The position numbers were made by a program, and so were the translations under genes. Of a stretch of DNA of 15,496 nucleotides, positions 1 to 6,184 are shown piece after piece. This DNA comes from an uncultured Prochlorococcus sp. (lineage in GTDB: Bacteria; Cyanobacteriota; Cyanobacteriia; PCC-6307; Cyanobiaceae): contig CACGGY010000020.1 in assembly GCA_902572675.1 (NCBI GenBank), forward strand, positions 1-15,496, in the 5' to 3' direction. The notes under the pieces are model-generated. The model made no database searches. It saw only the letters and a program-made list of their open reading frames with translations, and was not told where the DNA came from. Every line of letters starts with the position of its first letter. Position 1 is the first letter of the stretch.

Positions 1-1
1 A

Positions 2-862
2 AAAATTGAAATCGGGGAAGTTGATTATATTGCGTCAACTGTAGCTCCTGGATTAGTTGGTTGTTTACGAGTTGGCTCTATAACCGCAAGATCACTTTGC
101 ATGTTACATTCAAAACCATTTTTGGGAATTCATCATTTGGAAGGGCATTTATCTTCAATTCTATTTTCAGAAAATTATCCAAAGAAATCTTTTCTTACAT
201 TACTTGTTAGCGGCGGGCATACTGAATTGATAAAGGTAGATGATAGTAGGGGGATGCAAAGACTTGGGAAAAGTTATGATGATGCTGCTGGAGAAGCCTT
301 TGATAAAGTTGGCAGACTATTAGGCCTTAGTTATCCAGGAGGACCGGCAATTGAAAAGATTGCTAAAAACGGGGATCCAATGAAATTTAATTTACCAAAA
401 TGTAAGATCTCTGATAAAAAAGGTGGATTTCTTAAATATGATTTCTCTTTTAGTGGTTTGAAAACTGCCGTATTAAGATTAGTTGAGAGAATAAATTTGA
501 CTGGGAAGACCATTCCAATTCCAGATATTGCTGCAAGTTTTGAGAGGGTAGTGGCAGAGGTCTTGGTAGAGAGAACAATTAAATGCGCAGAAGATCATAG
601 CTTGGATAATGTAGTTGTGGTTGGGGGAGTGGCTGCTAACAATACATTAAGAAAAATGATGATTAGAGAAGCTAATAAAAAATCTATTAAAGTTCATTTA
701 GCTCCTCTTGATCTTTGTACAGATAATGCGGCAATGATTGGAGCGGCGGCGTTGTTCAGAATCAAATTTAAGGATCATTTGAGTTCCCTTAAATTAGGTG
801 TCGCAGGAAGACTATCAATTGAACAAGCAAATACCCTTTATGAAGAAAACCCTCCTTTCTAA
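2..862 (+). CDS. tsaD: tRNA N6-threonylcarbamoyladenosine transferase TsaD, 5'-truncated by the window edge
   Basis: TsaD transfers the threonylcarbamoyl group from TC-AMP to A37 of ANN-decoding tRNAs, making t6A in the cytoplasm with TsaB and TsaE. The reading frame is open from base 2, so 286 C-terminal residues are visible and roughly the first 70 of the family's usual 350 or so lie upstream. Visible family motifs, in order: APGLVG, the metal-binding HHLEGH, SGGHTEL, DDAAGEAFDKVGR, YPGGP, SFSGLKTAV, VGGVAANN and CTDNAAMIGAA. These cover the ASKHA-type ATPase core and the metal-site histidines. The ATG at base 101 lies inside conserved sequence and is not the real start. The hli gene begins 5 bases after the stop, so the two may share a transcript. 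In other Prochlorococcus genomes, from memory, psaF and psaJ lie next to this gene, but that side is outside the window. Family identity is very secure. Confidence 0.97.
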   Translation, partial: KIEIGEVDYIASTVAPGLVGCLRVGSITARSLCMLHSKPFLGIHHLEGHLSSILFSENYPKKSFLTLLVSGGHTELIKVDDSRGMQRLGKSYDDAAGEAFDKVGRLLGLSYPGGPAIEKIAKNGDPMKFNLPKCKISDKKGGFLKYDFSFSGLKTAVLRLVERINLTGKTIPIPDIAASFERVVAEVLVERTIKCAEDHSLDNVVVVGGVAANNTLRKMMIREANKKSIKVHLAPLDLCTDNAAMIGAAALFRIKFKDHLSSLKLGVAGRLSIEQANTLYEENPPF

Positions 863-867
863 TTTCA

Positions 868-1044
868 ATGAACAAACAACCTAAAATCGAGATTAAAGAG
901 ACAAAAAACTTCGTTGATAAAAAGGAATTGAATTTGTGGAAAAGAGGGTTTACCCCTCAAGCTGAAATATGGAATGGAAGGATGGCAACTGTTGGTATAG
1001 GAATTATTTTTATAATTATTGCTTTAATAAGCCAGTTTTCTTAA
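868..1044 (+). CDS. hli: High-light-inducible protein (HLIP, one-helix chlorophyll-binding family)
   Basis: This 58-residue ORF has a lysine-rich polar N-terminus (residues 1-20), then a LWKRGFTPQAEIWNGRMA segment leading into one hydrophobic helix (about residues 39-56). The E33-x-x-N36-G-R38 pattern is the chlorophyll-binding signature of the CAB/ELIP/HLIP superfamily. Such proteins sit in the thylakoid membrane as dimers or with photosystem II assembly partners, bind chlorophyll and carotenoid, and protect against excess light. The helix ends almost at the C-terminus (ISQFS), as in short HLIPs. The start lies 5 bases after the tsaD stop, so translation may be coupled to tsaD. I see no strong ribosome binding site. 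Expression is expected to rise under light stress from what is known of the family, but I see no regulatory element that proves it. The family call is firm; which numbered hli paralogue it is cannot be told from this. Confidence 0.9.
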   Translation: MNKQPKIEIKETKNFVDKKELNLWKRGFTPQAEIWNGRMATVGIGIIFIIIALISQFS

Positions 1045-1194
1045 TAGAAATAAAATTAATTTTCTTAAAATTATTTTTGAAAGAATTTTTTAAATACTCT
1101 TGTTCTGCTGATGAATTAAATTAAAAAGTATTGTTTTTATTGGACTAGAGATAAGATTATTGATTTAATCAAAATAATGAATGTTTTTATTATT

Positions 1195-1200
1195 TATAAT
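1195..1200 (+). promoter_or_regulatory. Candidate -10 element of the antiporter gene
   Basis: A perfect TATAAT ends 5 bases before the antiporter ATG at 1206. If used, transcription would start at about 1206-1207, giving a leaderless mRNA. No convincing -35 hexamer lies 16-18 bases upstream. In DNA this AT-rich the hexamer could also be chance. Confidence 0.35.
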
Positions 1201-1205
1201 TTTAT

Positions 1206-2411
1206 ATGACGCCTGAAAGGCTTGGATTACTTTGGGGGATAACTGTATTTGCAGGAGCTTGTGCTCGATTATTTTCTTCTTTTACAGGATTCCCAAGTGT
1301 TGTTATTTTATTGCTTTCTGGATTATTAATTGGAAGATCAGGATTGGGACTTGTTGAGCCTTTAGATCTCGGGCAAGGGCTTGAAACTATTGTGGGGCTT
1401 TTGGTCTGTTTGGTTCTTTTTGAAGGGGGATTAAATTTAAAACTGCCTGAGGGGAACATAAGAAATACTGTTTTAAAAATTTCATTGGTAAGACTTTTTA
1501 TTTCATTATCAGCTGGAATTTTCATTGCTCATTGGCTGGCTGGCCTATCATGGCAAGTCGCAGGAATATATAGTGCCATAGTTCTAGCTACTGGACCAAC
1601 AGTTGTCTCTCCATTAGTGGAACAAATAAAATTAGCTTCCCCACTCTCGGAAGTTTTAAAAGCTGAGGGGTTGCTGCTTGAACCAATTGGTGCAGTACTA
1701 GCATTACTGCTTTTAGAATTGACTTTAGGAGACCTTCGTGGGATTAACGATGTATTTATAGCATTAATGCAAAGATTAGGGGGAGGAGTTTTAATCGGAT
1801 TAAGTGCAGGATGGTTACTATCAGAAATTTTAAAAAAAATAAAAAATGAAGCCTCATTTGGTATAGAGCTTCAAGTTACCCTTGGATTTATTTTCCTTGT
1901 ATATGGAATTTGCGAATATTTTTTACCAGAATCAGGCTTGCCGGCTTCAGTAGCGGCAGGTTTTATTGTAGGCAAAAGAGAAGTTATAGATAAGGAGAGA
2001 TTGGATAATCTGATAGGTGAATTAGCTCAATTAGCAATAACAGTTCTTTTCCCTCTTTTGGCCGCTGACGTTTCTTGGGGTGAATTAAGTCCGCTAGGCT
2101 GGGGAGGGGTTGTTTGTGTTTTTATGTTGATGGTAATTGTTCGCCCTATCTCTATCTTGATAGCAACAATGGGGAGGGACTTAAACTTAAACGAAAAAAT
2201 ATTTTTAGCCTGGTTAGCACCAAGAGGTATTGTTACTGCAGCTGTAGCTTCTCTTTTTTCTATCAGATTAGAGCAGGATGGTATCCTTGGGGCTGGCCGT
2301 CTACAAGGTTTAGTTTTTCTTACTATTTTGATGACAGTAGGAATACAAGGACTTTCAGCTAAACCTTTGGTAAACAGACTTAAATTAGGCCAAAAAAATA
2401 ATTTTGATTGA
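1206..2411 (+). CDS. Cation:proton antiporter, CPA1 (NhaP-like) family
   Basis: A 401-residue integral membrane protein with about 12 hydrophobic segments and short loops. It probably exchanges Na+ or K+ for H+ across the plasma or thylakoid membrane. Supporting motifs: VVILLLSGLLIGRSG in the first helices, LFEGGLNL near residue 72, the ATGPTVVSP stretch (128-136), the EGLLLEPIGA stretch (154-163), GLPASVAAGFIVG, and the late WLAPRGIVTAAVASL with the arginine typical of CPA1 carriers. Unlike many CPA1 proteins it has no TrkA-C or other cytosolic tail after the last helix; it ends in a short KLGQKNNFD. In the ion-site helices, Gly130 stands where NhaP proteins often have the Asp of a TDP motif, and Glu159-Pro160 falls near the usual Asn-Asp pair. 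The ATG start fits the conserved start of the first helix. The stop abuts the gltX stop on the other strand. Ion specificity cannot be read from sequence. Confidence 0.88.
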   Translation: MTPERLGLLWGITVFAGACARLFSSFTGFPSVVILLLSGLLIGRSGLGLVEPLDLGQGLETIVGLLVCLVLFEGGLNLKLPEGNIRNTVLKISLVRLFISLSAGIFIAHWLAGLSWQVAGIYSAIVLATGPTVVSPLVEQIKLASPLSEVLKAEGLLLEPIGAVLALLLLELTLGDLRGINDVFIALMQRLGGGVLIGLSAGWLLSEILKKIKNEASFGIELQVTLGFIFLVYGICEYFLPESGLPASVAAGFIVGKREVIDKERLDNLIGELAQLAITVLFPLLAADVSWGELSPLGWGGVVCVFMLMVIVRPISILIATMGRDLNLNEKIFLAWLAPRGIVTAAVASLFSIRLEQDGILGAGRLQGLVFLTILMTVGIQGLSAKPLVNRLKLGQKNNFD

Positions 2412-3842
2412 TTAAAGACATCTTTCAATTCGAGTTCTATCAGTTTTACTCTCTGCGAAAAGCTCCCAACTTTGAATTAAATCTGGCCCACTGAGAGATC
2501 CAAAAAAAGCTACTCTTAATGATTTCATTAATATCCCTTTTTTAATATTATGCTTTTTTGAGATTTCGTTTATTATTTCTTTGGCTTTCTCTTTATTTAG
2601 TTTTATAGAATTTTGCTCAATTAAATAATTTAAGATTAGTTTTAAAGATAATTTGCTTTCCGGGGTTTCCAGAAAATCTTGACCTTCTTTTTGAATTGTA
2701 GGTATTAAGAAAAATGGTTTTGATTGATCAATTGAATCTTTTAAAAGAGTCATAGAGTCTCTAATCAAAATTGCTAATTTATTAGCCCATTCTTGAGATG
2801 GCGGCTCCCACCCCATATTTTCCCAGTATTTCCAAATAATTTCACTTAGCTTTACTGGTTCTAAATTCTTTATGTATTGGGAATTAATCCAGTTGAGTTT
2901 TTCCCAACTGAATTTAGCTCCAGCTTTATTTATATCTGATAGGTCAAAAATTTTAGATATCTCATCAAGGGAAAGTATTTCATTCTCGGCAGATTTTGGT
3001 GACCAACCTAGAAATGCCATGTAGTTCGCTAAAGCCTCAGGTAAATAACCCATGTCTCTAAATTCGTCGATTGAAGTAACGCAATCTCTCTTGGAAAGCT
3101 TTTTCCCTTCGCTATTAAGTATTAGCGGTGTGTGTGAAAAGGCTGGGATCTTAAAATCTAACGCTTCGTAAATCAATATTTGTTTTGCAGTATTAGAGAT
3201 ATGATCTTCCCCCCTCACTACATGAGTGATATTCATGTAATTATCATCAACAACAACTGCAAGATTATATAAAGGATCTCCAATCTCATATCCCATCGCT
3301 CTTCTTGATAAGACTAAATCACCACCCAAGTCCTTTCCTTGCCATTTGATTTCGCCTCTTATTTGATCTACCCATTTAATATCAATTTTTTCATCAATCT
3401 TAAACCTTATTACGGAAGTCTTTCCTTGAGATATGAATGTTTCTATTTTTTCTTTTGAAAGATTTCTGTGTCTATTGTCATGCTTTGGAGGCAAGCCTTT
3501 CTTTTTTTGCTCCTCTCTTAGTTTAGAAATTTCATCTTCTGTAGTAAAGCATCTATATGCAGCTCCAGATTCTAAAAGTTTGTTTATATATTTTTTGTGA
3601 ATTGAAATTCTGTCACTTTGCTTTAAAGGTTCTTCATCCCATTGAAGCCCAAGCCAATTTAGGCCTTCTAATATATTATTTGTGTATTCAGATTTAGATC
3701 GAATAAAATCAGTATCTTCTATTCTGATTAAGAATTTCCCACCTACTTTTTTTGAATACAACCAGTTGAATAATGCTGTTCTAGCAGTGCCAATATGAAA
3801 TAAACCTGTTGGACTTGGAGCTAATCTTAAACGCTTTTCCAA
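2412..3842 (-). CDS. gltX: Glutamyl-tRNA synthetase (class I)
   Basis: A 476-residue class I synthetase that attaches glutamate to tRNA-Glu in the cytoplasm. The HIGH-type signature is PSPTGLFHIGTART (HIGT at residues 16-19) and the KMSKS-type signature is KLSKR (248-252). Between them lie IEDTD near residue 41, GDPLYNLAVVVDD and HVVRGEDHISNTAKQ, all typical of bacterial GluRS. The rest is the helical anticodon-binding region, and the length is normal. Cyanobacteria usually lack GlnRS, so from family knowledge this enzyme is probably non-discriminating and also makes Glu-tRNA-Gln for GatCAB. Its product also feeds 5-aminolevulinate synthesis by the C5 route. It lies 17 bases downstream of tRNA-Asp, so co-transcription with the tRNA is likely. 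No room exists for a separate terminator before the convergent antiporter gene. Confidence 0.97.
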   Translation of the reverse strand: MEKRLRLAPSPTGLFHIGTARTALFNWLYSKKVGGKFLIRIEDTDFIRSKSEYTNNILEGLNWLGLQWDEEPLKQSDRISIHKKYINKLLESGAAYRCFTTEDEISKLREEQKKKGLPPKHDNRHRNLSKEKIETFISQGKTSVIRFKIDEKIDIKWVDQIRGEIKWQGKDLGGDLVLSRRAMGYEIGDPLYNLAVVVDDNYMNITHVVRGEDHISNTAKQILIYEALDFKIPAFSHTPLILNSEGKKLSKRDCVTSIDEFRDMGYLPEALANYMAFLGWSPKSAENEILSLDEISKIFDLSDINKAGAKFSWEKLNWINSQYIKNLEPVKLSEIIWKYWENMGWEPPSQEWANKLAILIRDSMTLLKDSIDQSKPFFLIPTIQKEGQDFLETPESKLSLKLILNYLIEQNSIKLNKEKAKEIINEISKKHNIKKGILMKSLRVAFFGSLSGPDLIQSWELFAESKTDRTRIERCL

Positions 3843-3859
3843 AATTTTTTTGAAAAAAA

Positions 3860-3933
3860 CGGGACCGACGGGATTCGAACCCGCAACTTCCGCCGTGACA
3901 GGGCGGTGCTCTAACCAGTTGAACTACGGTCCC
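3860..3933 (-). tRNA. tRNA-Asp (GTC)
   Basis: The reverse complement folds as a full 74-base cloverleaf. It has a GGGACCG/CGGTCCC acceptor stem, discriminator G at 3860, D-arm with AACTGGTTAGAG, an anticodon loop with GTC at 3897-3899, and a T-arm with GGTTCGAATCC. CCA is not encoded. gltX starts 17 bases downstream. Confidence 0.96.
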
Positions 3934-3942
3934 AAAATTTTG

Positions 3943-3948
3943 ATTCTA
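3943..3948 (-). promoter_or_regulatory. Candidate -10 element of tRNA-Asp
   Basis: On the minus strand the hexamer TAGAAT (5 of 6 to TATAAT) ends about 9 bases before the mature tRNA 5' end, placing transcription start near 3936. No good -35 is visible. The tRNA could instead be read through from the genes upstream. Confidence 0.3.
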
Positions 3949-4082
3949 AATTTAATTAGAACCTCATCTTAAAATTATCAGATCATAATACTTAATTAGT
4001 ATTGTTGTAATAAAAAAAATTTATTAATTTGAGGATTTTAAGAAATACTAGTTTTGAGATTTTGGAAGCATAAAGAACTGTT

Positions 4083-4277
4083 TTATTTTTGAGGTCTAAA
4101 TCCAGCGGGTTCTATTAACCTAACTTGGTTGCCTCTGGCGGTAAATTCTCTACCTTGATCACTTTGTACAACAACTCTTCCACCAGATTTGACTCTGATG
4201 ACCCTTGCACGAACCCATCCTAAAGCTGCTGATTCGAGGACTTTAACTACGTCCCCTGGTTGAAGATCTAACTCCAT
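4083..4277 (-). CDS. Prochlorococcus/Synechococcus hyperconserved protein (PSHCP), small SH3-like protein
   Basis: A 64-residue basic protein beginning MELDLQPGDVVKVLES and ending GFRPQK. The pattern PGDVVKVL-WVRARVIRV-GRVVVQSDQG-FTARGNQVRLIEP looks like a small five-strand beta barrel. From memory this is the short protein reported as almost invariant across marine Prochlorococcus and Synechococcus, later shown to have an SH3-like fold and suspected to act in translation. Its place between tRNA-Trp and tRNA-Asp, with rplS and gltX on either side, fits that idea. The start is the ATG at 4277. An in-frame ATG at 4343 would add 22 residues but runs into tRNA-Trp, so I reject it. Hand-counted GC is about 44 percent, well above the AT-rich flanks, as expected for a protein whose sequence cannot drift. 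There is no clear Shine-Dalgarno site. The molecular function remains unproven. Confidence 0.88.
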   Translation of the reverse strand: MELDLQPGDVVKVLESAALGWVRARVIRVKSGGRVVVQSDQGREFTARGNQVRLIEPAGFRPQK

Positions 4278-4313
4278 CTTATGAAAAAAATGATTTACAT
4301 AATGTTGATCAAA

Positions 4314-4386
4314 CGCGTCGTGGAGGACTTGAACCCCCGACATCAGGTTTTGGAGACCTGCGTTCTACCAACTGAACTAACGACGC
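4314..4386 (-). tRNA. tRNA-Trp (CCA)
   Basis: The reverse complement folds as a 73-base cloverleaf. It has a GCGTCGT/ACGACGC acceptor stem, discriminator G at 4314, D-arm AGTTCAGTTGGTAGAAC, an anticodon loop CTCCAAA with anticodon CCA at 4351-4353, and a T-arm GGTTCAAGTCC. CCA is not encoded. Its 3' end is 36 bases before the PSHCP start codon. Confidence 0.96.
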
Positions 4387-4395
4387 ATCTTAATG

Positions 4396-4401
4396 ATTAT
4401 A
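4396..4401 (-). promoter_or_regulatory. Candidate -10 element of tRNA-Trp
   Basis: A perfect TATAAT on the minus strand puts transcription start near 4389, three bases before the mature tRNA 5' end. No matching -35 hexamer is visible. It could drive tRNA-Trp, PSHCP, and perhaps tRNA-Asp and gltX as one precursor. Confidence 0.45.
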
Positions 4402-4422
4402 GGCGTCTTTGTGACCAATAAT

Positions 4423-4438
4423 CTTGTTACTTAACAAG
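4423..4438 (-). terminator. Stem-loop directly after rplS (possible weak terminator or processing hairpin)
   Basis: Perfect 7-base arms, CTTGTTA and TAACAAG, are separated by only two bases and start one base after the rplS stop codon. On the minus strand no T-run follows, so it is not a textbook intrinsic terminator. It may protect the rplS 3' end or mark the boundary to tRNA-Trp. Confidence 0.35.
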
Positions 4439-4439
4439 T

Positions 4440-4910
4440 TTATCGATCAAAGCGTTGTTTTACGCGAGTAGCCTTTCCTACTCTATCTCTGAGATAGAAT
4501 AACTTGGCTCTCCTTACTTTACCTCTACGTTCAACTTTTAGAGAGGCAACTTGTGGACTGTGTAGCATAAATACTCTTTCAACACCAATGCCTTGGAAAA
4601 TTCTTCTCACTGTAATTGTCTGATTAAGACCTCCATGTCTTTTTGCTATGACCACGCCTTCATAAGGTTGAACCCTCTCTTTGTTACCTTCTGTAATTCT
4701 CACACCAACTTTTACAGTGTCTCCAACATAAATTTCAGGTAATTCTTTTTTTAATTGATCATTTTCAAATTCCTTAATAACATTGTAAGCGCTAATTTTT
4801 TTTGTATTTTCAGAAACTACGTTTTTCGCTTTTTGTTCAACGTCAACATCAATTGATCCAGTGGTTTGGATAGTTGTTTCCGATTCATTTTCTTGTTTCT
4901 CTTTAGCCAT
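4440..4910 (-). CDS. rplS: 50S ribosomal protein L19
   Basis: L19 sits at the interface of the 30S and 50S subunits. The core, from about residue 43 to the end, matches the family throughout: EIYVGDTVKVGVRITEG, RVQPYEGVVIAKRHGG, TITVRRIFQGIGVERVFMLHSPQV, KVERRGKVRRAKLFYLRDRVGK. The protein is 156 residues against about 115 in E. coli. The extra length is a charged N-terminal tail of about 40 residues, rich in K, E, T and V with no clear fold, as seen in other cyanobacteria. The ATG at 4910 is kept because it starts this tail and has a TATAAT-like element 23-28 bases upstream. The next genes on the strand are tRNA-Trp and the hyperconserved protein. Confidence 0.97.
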   Translation of the reverse strand: MAKEKQENESETTIQTTGSIDVDVEQKAKNVVSENTKKISAYNVIKEFENDQLKKELPEIYVGDTVKVGVRITEGNKERVQPYEGVVIAKRHGGLNQTITVRRIFQGIGVERVFMLHSPQVASLKVERRGKVRRAKLFYLRDRVGKATRVKQRFDR

Positions 4911-4933
4911 TTTGATCTTTTAGTCTTACAAGA

Positions 4934-4939
4934 ATTATA
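4934..4939 (-). promoter_or_regulatory. Candidate -10 element of rplS
   Basis: A perfect TATAAT on the minus strand lies in the 31-base gap between the upstream membrane-protein gene and rplS. It predicts a transcript start near 4927 and a leader of about 17 bases. No -35 consensus is seen at the right distance; that region would fall inside the upstream gene. Confidence 0.4.
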
Positions 4940-4941
4940 TC

Positions 4942-5250
4942 TTAACCCTTTGACTCGCCTTTAGTAACCTTTTTGGTAAATGAAATTGTTTTTGAAAACA
5001 TTTGGATTCCCGTTATCAGCATCCATAAAACCCCCAAAGAATTCAATAATACGTAGATTAATTCTCCATTATCTCCAAGCCATTCACCCTCATGCAGAGA
5101 CATTAACCAATGAACTTGATCTCTGGAGTAACCTAATAAATCTTTTGAGAATCTGTATAAAAGTCCAGTAATTGATGATATAAATAATGGGAGAAAAACC
5201 CAAGGCGCCAAAGCTTTGTGAAATTGCCTAGAATTAGAAAAAAATTTCAT
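4942..5250 (-). CDS. PepSY-type two-helix membrane protein, conserved in cyanobacteria
   Basis: A 102-residue protein starting MKFFSNSRQFHKALAPWVFLPLF. It has two hydrophobic segments, about residues 14-33 and 63-85, joined by a polar loop with WLMSLHEGEWLGDNGE, and ends in a lysine-rich tail. The pattern RxxHKxLAPW-LPLxxSxxTGLxYR, then a second helix with GxxWMLITGIQ, resembles the PepSY-associated transmembrane helix family, in which a short membrane unit is sometimes linked to iron or redox proteins. I infer a plasma or thylakoid membrane location; the substrate and partner are unknown. It is divergent from map with 91 bases between the starts, and rplS follows 31 bases downstream on the same strand. 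Confidence 0.7.
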   Translation of the reverse strand: MKFFSNSRQFHKALAPWVFLPLFISSITGLLYRFSKDLLGYSRDQVHWLMSLHEGEWLGDNGELIYVLLNSLGVLWMLITGIQMFSKTISFTKKVTKGESKG

Positions 5251-5282
5251 TCCTGTTTCCCATTGTTATTGATAGATTGAAG

Positions 5283-5305
5283 ATAGCCAAACCTAAAAAG
5301 GCTAT
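5283..5305. repeat. Inverted repeat in the divergent spacer before map
   Basis: ATAGCC (5283-5288) and GGCTAT (5300-5305) form 6-base arms around an 11-base loop in the 91-base space between two divergent genes. It overlaps the start of the candidate map -35. It could be an operator or a chance repeat. Confidence 0.25.
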
Positions 5306-5333
5306 TTTCATGATATTTAACTACTTCTATTAT
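5305..5333 (+). promoter_or_regulatory. Candidate map promoter (-35 and -10)
   Basis: TTTTCA (5305-5310, 4 of 6 to consensus), a 17-base spacer and TATTAT (5328-5333, 5 of 6). The predicted transcript start is near 5340, two bases before the ATG at 5342, so the mRNA would be almost leaderless. Confidence 0.45.
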
Positions 5334-5341
5334 TTATTCCG

Positions 5342-6181
5342 ATGAAACATTTTGCAGATCTTTTATTAAATAAAAATAATTCCAAAACTAATGATCAAGT
5401 TCCATTTATTCAGAGGAGAAGAGGAATTGAAATAAAGTCTGCACGTGAAATAAATCTGATGAAAAAATCTAGCAGGATAGTTGCAACAGTTCTGCGGGAA
5501 ATTAATGCTTTAATTAAACCTGGTATGAGTACAAAAGACTTAGATGATTTCGCAGAAAAGAGGATAAAAAGTTTTGGAGCCATACCTAGTTTTAAAGGTT
5601 ACCACGGTTTCCCTGCTAGTATCTGTTCTAGTATTAATAACGAGGTTGTTCATGGAATACCAAATAAAAATAAAATAATTAAAAATGGTGACTTAGTAAA
5701 AATTGATACAGGAGCATACTTAGATGGCTTTCACGGAGATAGTTGTATATCAATATGTGTAGGAGACGTTAGTTCGAAGGCCCAAAATCTTAGTGATGTA
5801 GCTCTCCAAGCTTTGTACGCGGGACTTTCGAAAATTAAGGCTGGTAACACACTTCTTGATGTGGCTGGGGAAATTGAAGATATTGTTAAAACAAATGGGT
5901 TTAGTGTCGTTGAAGATTACACCGGCCATGGAGTTGGAAGAAATCTTCACGAGGAACCCTCAGTATTTAATTTTAGAACTAAAGAATTGCCTAATGTAGT
6001 CCTTCGTGAAGGGATGACATTAGCTGTTGAACCAATAGTTAATGAAGGTAGTAAATTTTGTAAAACGTTAAATGATAAATGGACCGTCATAACAAAAGAC
6101 GGAAAATTATCAGCTCAATGGGAGCATACAATAGTTGTTTTAAAAGACGGTATAGAAATATTGACCGATAGAGATTTTTAA
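5342..6181 (+). CDS. map: Methionine aminopeptidase, type I
   Basis: A cytoplasmic dinuclear metalloenzyme that removes the initiator methionine from new proteins. The five metal ligands are in place: D122 (KIDTGAYLDG), D133 (HGDSC), H196 (TGHGVGR), E230 (AVEPIV) and E261 (QWEHT). H104 (EVVHG) matches the substrate-binding histidine. Spacing agrees with the E. coli enzyme shifted by 25-26 residues. The extra N-terminal 30 or so residues (LLLNKNNSKTNDQVPFIQRRRG) contain no zinc-finger motif. The length of 279 is at the upper end for type Ia/Ib bacterial enzymes. The ATG at 5342 is supported by the promoter-like elements just before it. The stop lies 3 bases from the stop of the convergent SDR gene. 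Whether a second map paralogue exists elsewhere cannot be seen. Confidence 0.96.
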   Translation: MKHFADLLLNKNNSKTNDQVPFIQRRRGIEIKSAREINLMKKSSRIVATVLREINALIKPGMSTKDLDDFAEKRIKSFGAIPSFKGYHGFPASICSSINNEVVHGIPNKNKIIKNGDLVKIDTGAYLDGFHGDSCISICVGDVSSKAQNLSDVALQALYAGLSKIKAGNTLLDVAGEIEDIVKTNGFSVVEDYTGHGVGRNLHEEPSVFNFRTKELPNVVLREGMTLAVEPIVNEGSKFCKTLNDKWTVITKDGKLSAQWEHTIVVLKDGIEILTDRDF

Positions 6182-6184
6182 ATA

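Noticed and set aside
1202..1525. 107-residue minus-strand frame across the antiporter gene
   Set aside because: It is antisense to a clear membrane protein, is proline- and asparagine-rich and has no family-like motif.
3987..4003. AATACT/AGTATT inverted repeat between the hyperconserved gene and tRNA-Asp
   Set aside because: Six-base AT-rich arms with no T-run on the minus strand; expected by chance.
4012..4030. AT-only stem (AAATT/AATTT) beside an A/T run downstream of the hyperconserved gene, as an intrinsic terminator
   Set aside because: The five-base AT stem is too weak, and such sequences are common by chance in this DNA.
4278..4343. Longer start for the hyperconserved protein (22 extra residues)
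   Set aside because: The extension overlaps the 3' half of tRNA-Trp and reads as translated tRNA sequence; the ATG at 4277 gives the expected small protein.
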